Part shown: piece after piece, positions 11,927 through 12,583 of the stretch
How the letters are laid out: each line of letters starts with the position of its first letter
How positions within the stretch are numbered: position 1 is the first letter of the stretch
Assembly (NCBI GenBank): GCA_015655535.1
Contig: JAATEW010000190.1
Location: 1-12,583 of the forward strand
DNA: 12,583 bases
From: Hyphomicrobiales bacterium
GTDB taxonomy: Bacteria; Pseudomonadota; Alphaproteobacteria; Rhizobiales; Beijerinckiaceae
Direction: 5' to 3'
Program-made: the position numbers and the translations under genes
The notes under the pieces: model-generated
The model's database searches: none
Seen by the model: only the letters and a program-made list of their open reading frames with translations
What the model was told of the DNA's origin: nothing

Positions 11927-12583
11927 TCATTCCCATTCGAGTTCGGCGAAGCCAGCGGTCGCGTTGCGTGGATTGTAATCCCCGAAAAGCTTCCAGTTCT
12001 TGGCTTCCGACTGTCCCGCCTCTTTGGCGGCCTGCCCGACATCGTCGCCTTTGGCGATAAGACCGCGCAGATCCTTGGTGAGCCTGGTCAGATAGGCGCG
12101 CTCGTCGGCAAGCGCCTGCGGCCAGTCCAATCCGATCTTGCCATGGCCCGGAACGGCGAGCTTGGCGGGAATAGCCGCGAGCTCGTCCATCTTGGCGAGC
12201 CAGCCCTTGAGGCTTCCGTCGACCACGGGCACATGCTGGAAGAAGACGAGATCGCCGGTGAACAAAGTCCCGGTCTTTTCGTCGAGAACGGTCAGGTCGC
12301 AGTCTGTGTGCATCACCGGCCAGGCGCGCAGGACGAGTGTGCGATGGCCGAGATCGAGCCGCATCTCCTTGTCCTCGCCGATATCGACGAGCAGCGTCGG
12401 CGGAACGATTTTCACGTCCTTGATGAGATCCTCGCCGATCATCGGCTTGAAGGCCTGGAGATAGAACTCCTTGCGCTGCGCCAGCGCTCGCGGCAGGTTC
12501 TTATGTCCGACGAAAGTCGTATCCGGCGCCTCGAAGGCGGCGTTTCCGAAAACATGATCCGGATGTTCATGCGTATTGATGAC
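11927..12583 (-). CDS. SoxH-like zinc metallohydrolase of the quinoprotein relay system (5' end outside window)
   Basis: Metallo-beta-lactamase fold protein; only the C-terminal 218 residues lie in the window and the reading frame runs off the right edge. The zinc motif THEHPDHVFGN (HxHxDH) is the first thing read. It is followed by MHTDCDLTV, LFTGDLVFFQHVP (metal-bridging Asp) and VPGHGKIG (last His), so the active site is complete apart from the N-terminal strands. These features and the adjacent SoxYZ-like gene fit the quinoprotein relay system metallohydrolases, thought to act with the SoxYZ-like carrier in the periplasm. Reaction unknown. An internal ATG at 12442 is downstream of the HxHxDH motif and cannot be the true start. 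The gene is upstream of the carrier in the same direction. Confidence 0.88.
   Translation of the reverse strand, partial: VINTHEHPDHVFGNAAFEAPDTTFVGHKNLPRALAQRKEFYLQAFKPMIGEDLIKDVKIVPPTLLVDIGEDKEMRLDLGHRTLVLRAWPVMHTDCDLTVLDEKTGTLFTGDLVFFQHVPVVDGSLKGWLAKMDELAAIPAKLAVPGHGKIGLDWPQALADERAYLTRLTKDLRGLIAKGDDVGQAAKEAGQSEAKNWKLFGDYNPRNATAGFAELEWE

Overview
The window looks like chromosomal DNA of an alphaproteobacterium of the order Rhizobiales (Hyphomicrobiales), most likely of the Beijerinckiaceae type. This is an inference from three things: GC-rich sequence with alphaproteobacterial codon use; many short dispersed palindromic repeats of types I associate with this order; and a quinoprotein-dehydrogenase accessory pair (SoxYZ-like carrier plus SoxH-like metallohydrolase) at the right edge, typical of methylotrophic members. 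No rRNA, tRNA, CRISPR array, transposase or phage gene was seen.

Layout. (1) 189-1833, plus strand: a two-helix membrane protein, msrA (methionine sulfoxide reductase A) and a four-helix YqhA/UPF0114 membrane protein. (2) 1834-2553: a repeat-rich gap, then a stand-alone gene for an exported 70-residue His-rich peptide, with a perfect palindrome upstream and a clear intrinsic terminator downstream. (3) 2548-4408: two divergent cell-wall genes, a MepA murein endopeptidase (minus) and a YkuD L,D-transpeptidase (plus), separated by a repeat with a perfect 18-bp stem. (4) 4506-5663: three consecutive small exported proteins. The first two are Pro/Tyr-rich paralogues ending in a shared CCPDPY motif. 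The second and third have nearly the same 107-bp leader but unrelated mature proteins. (5) 5772-7944, plus strand: TerB-like protein, short-chain dehydrogenase (4-bp overlap) and class I glutamine amidotransferase. (6) 7945-8519: non-coding, with two repeat elements. (7) 8520-10070: a luciferase-like flavin-dependent oxidoreductase and a small two-helix membrane protein. (8) 10238-12583: an exported four-Cys small protein on the plus strand, converging on the SoxYZ-like carrier and a truncated metallohydrolase on the minus strand.

How the genes fit together. The envelope theme is strong. MepA cuts cross-links and the YkuD enzyme probably makes or edits them. At least five small secreted proteins and three small membrane proteins are present, and MsrA repairs oxidised methionine. 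The right end is the edge of a probable PQQ alcohol/methanol dehydrogenase locus whose catalytic genes should lie beyond position 12583.

The best candidates for something new are the tandem small secreted proteins with a duplicated leader, and a pair of inverted-repeat elements (8108-8288 and 10797-10938) whose arms are swapped relative to their cores. I found no convincing complete undescribed enzymatic or defence system. All identifications are from reading motifs and remembered family patterns; no database search was run.
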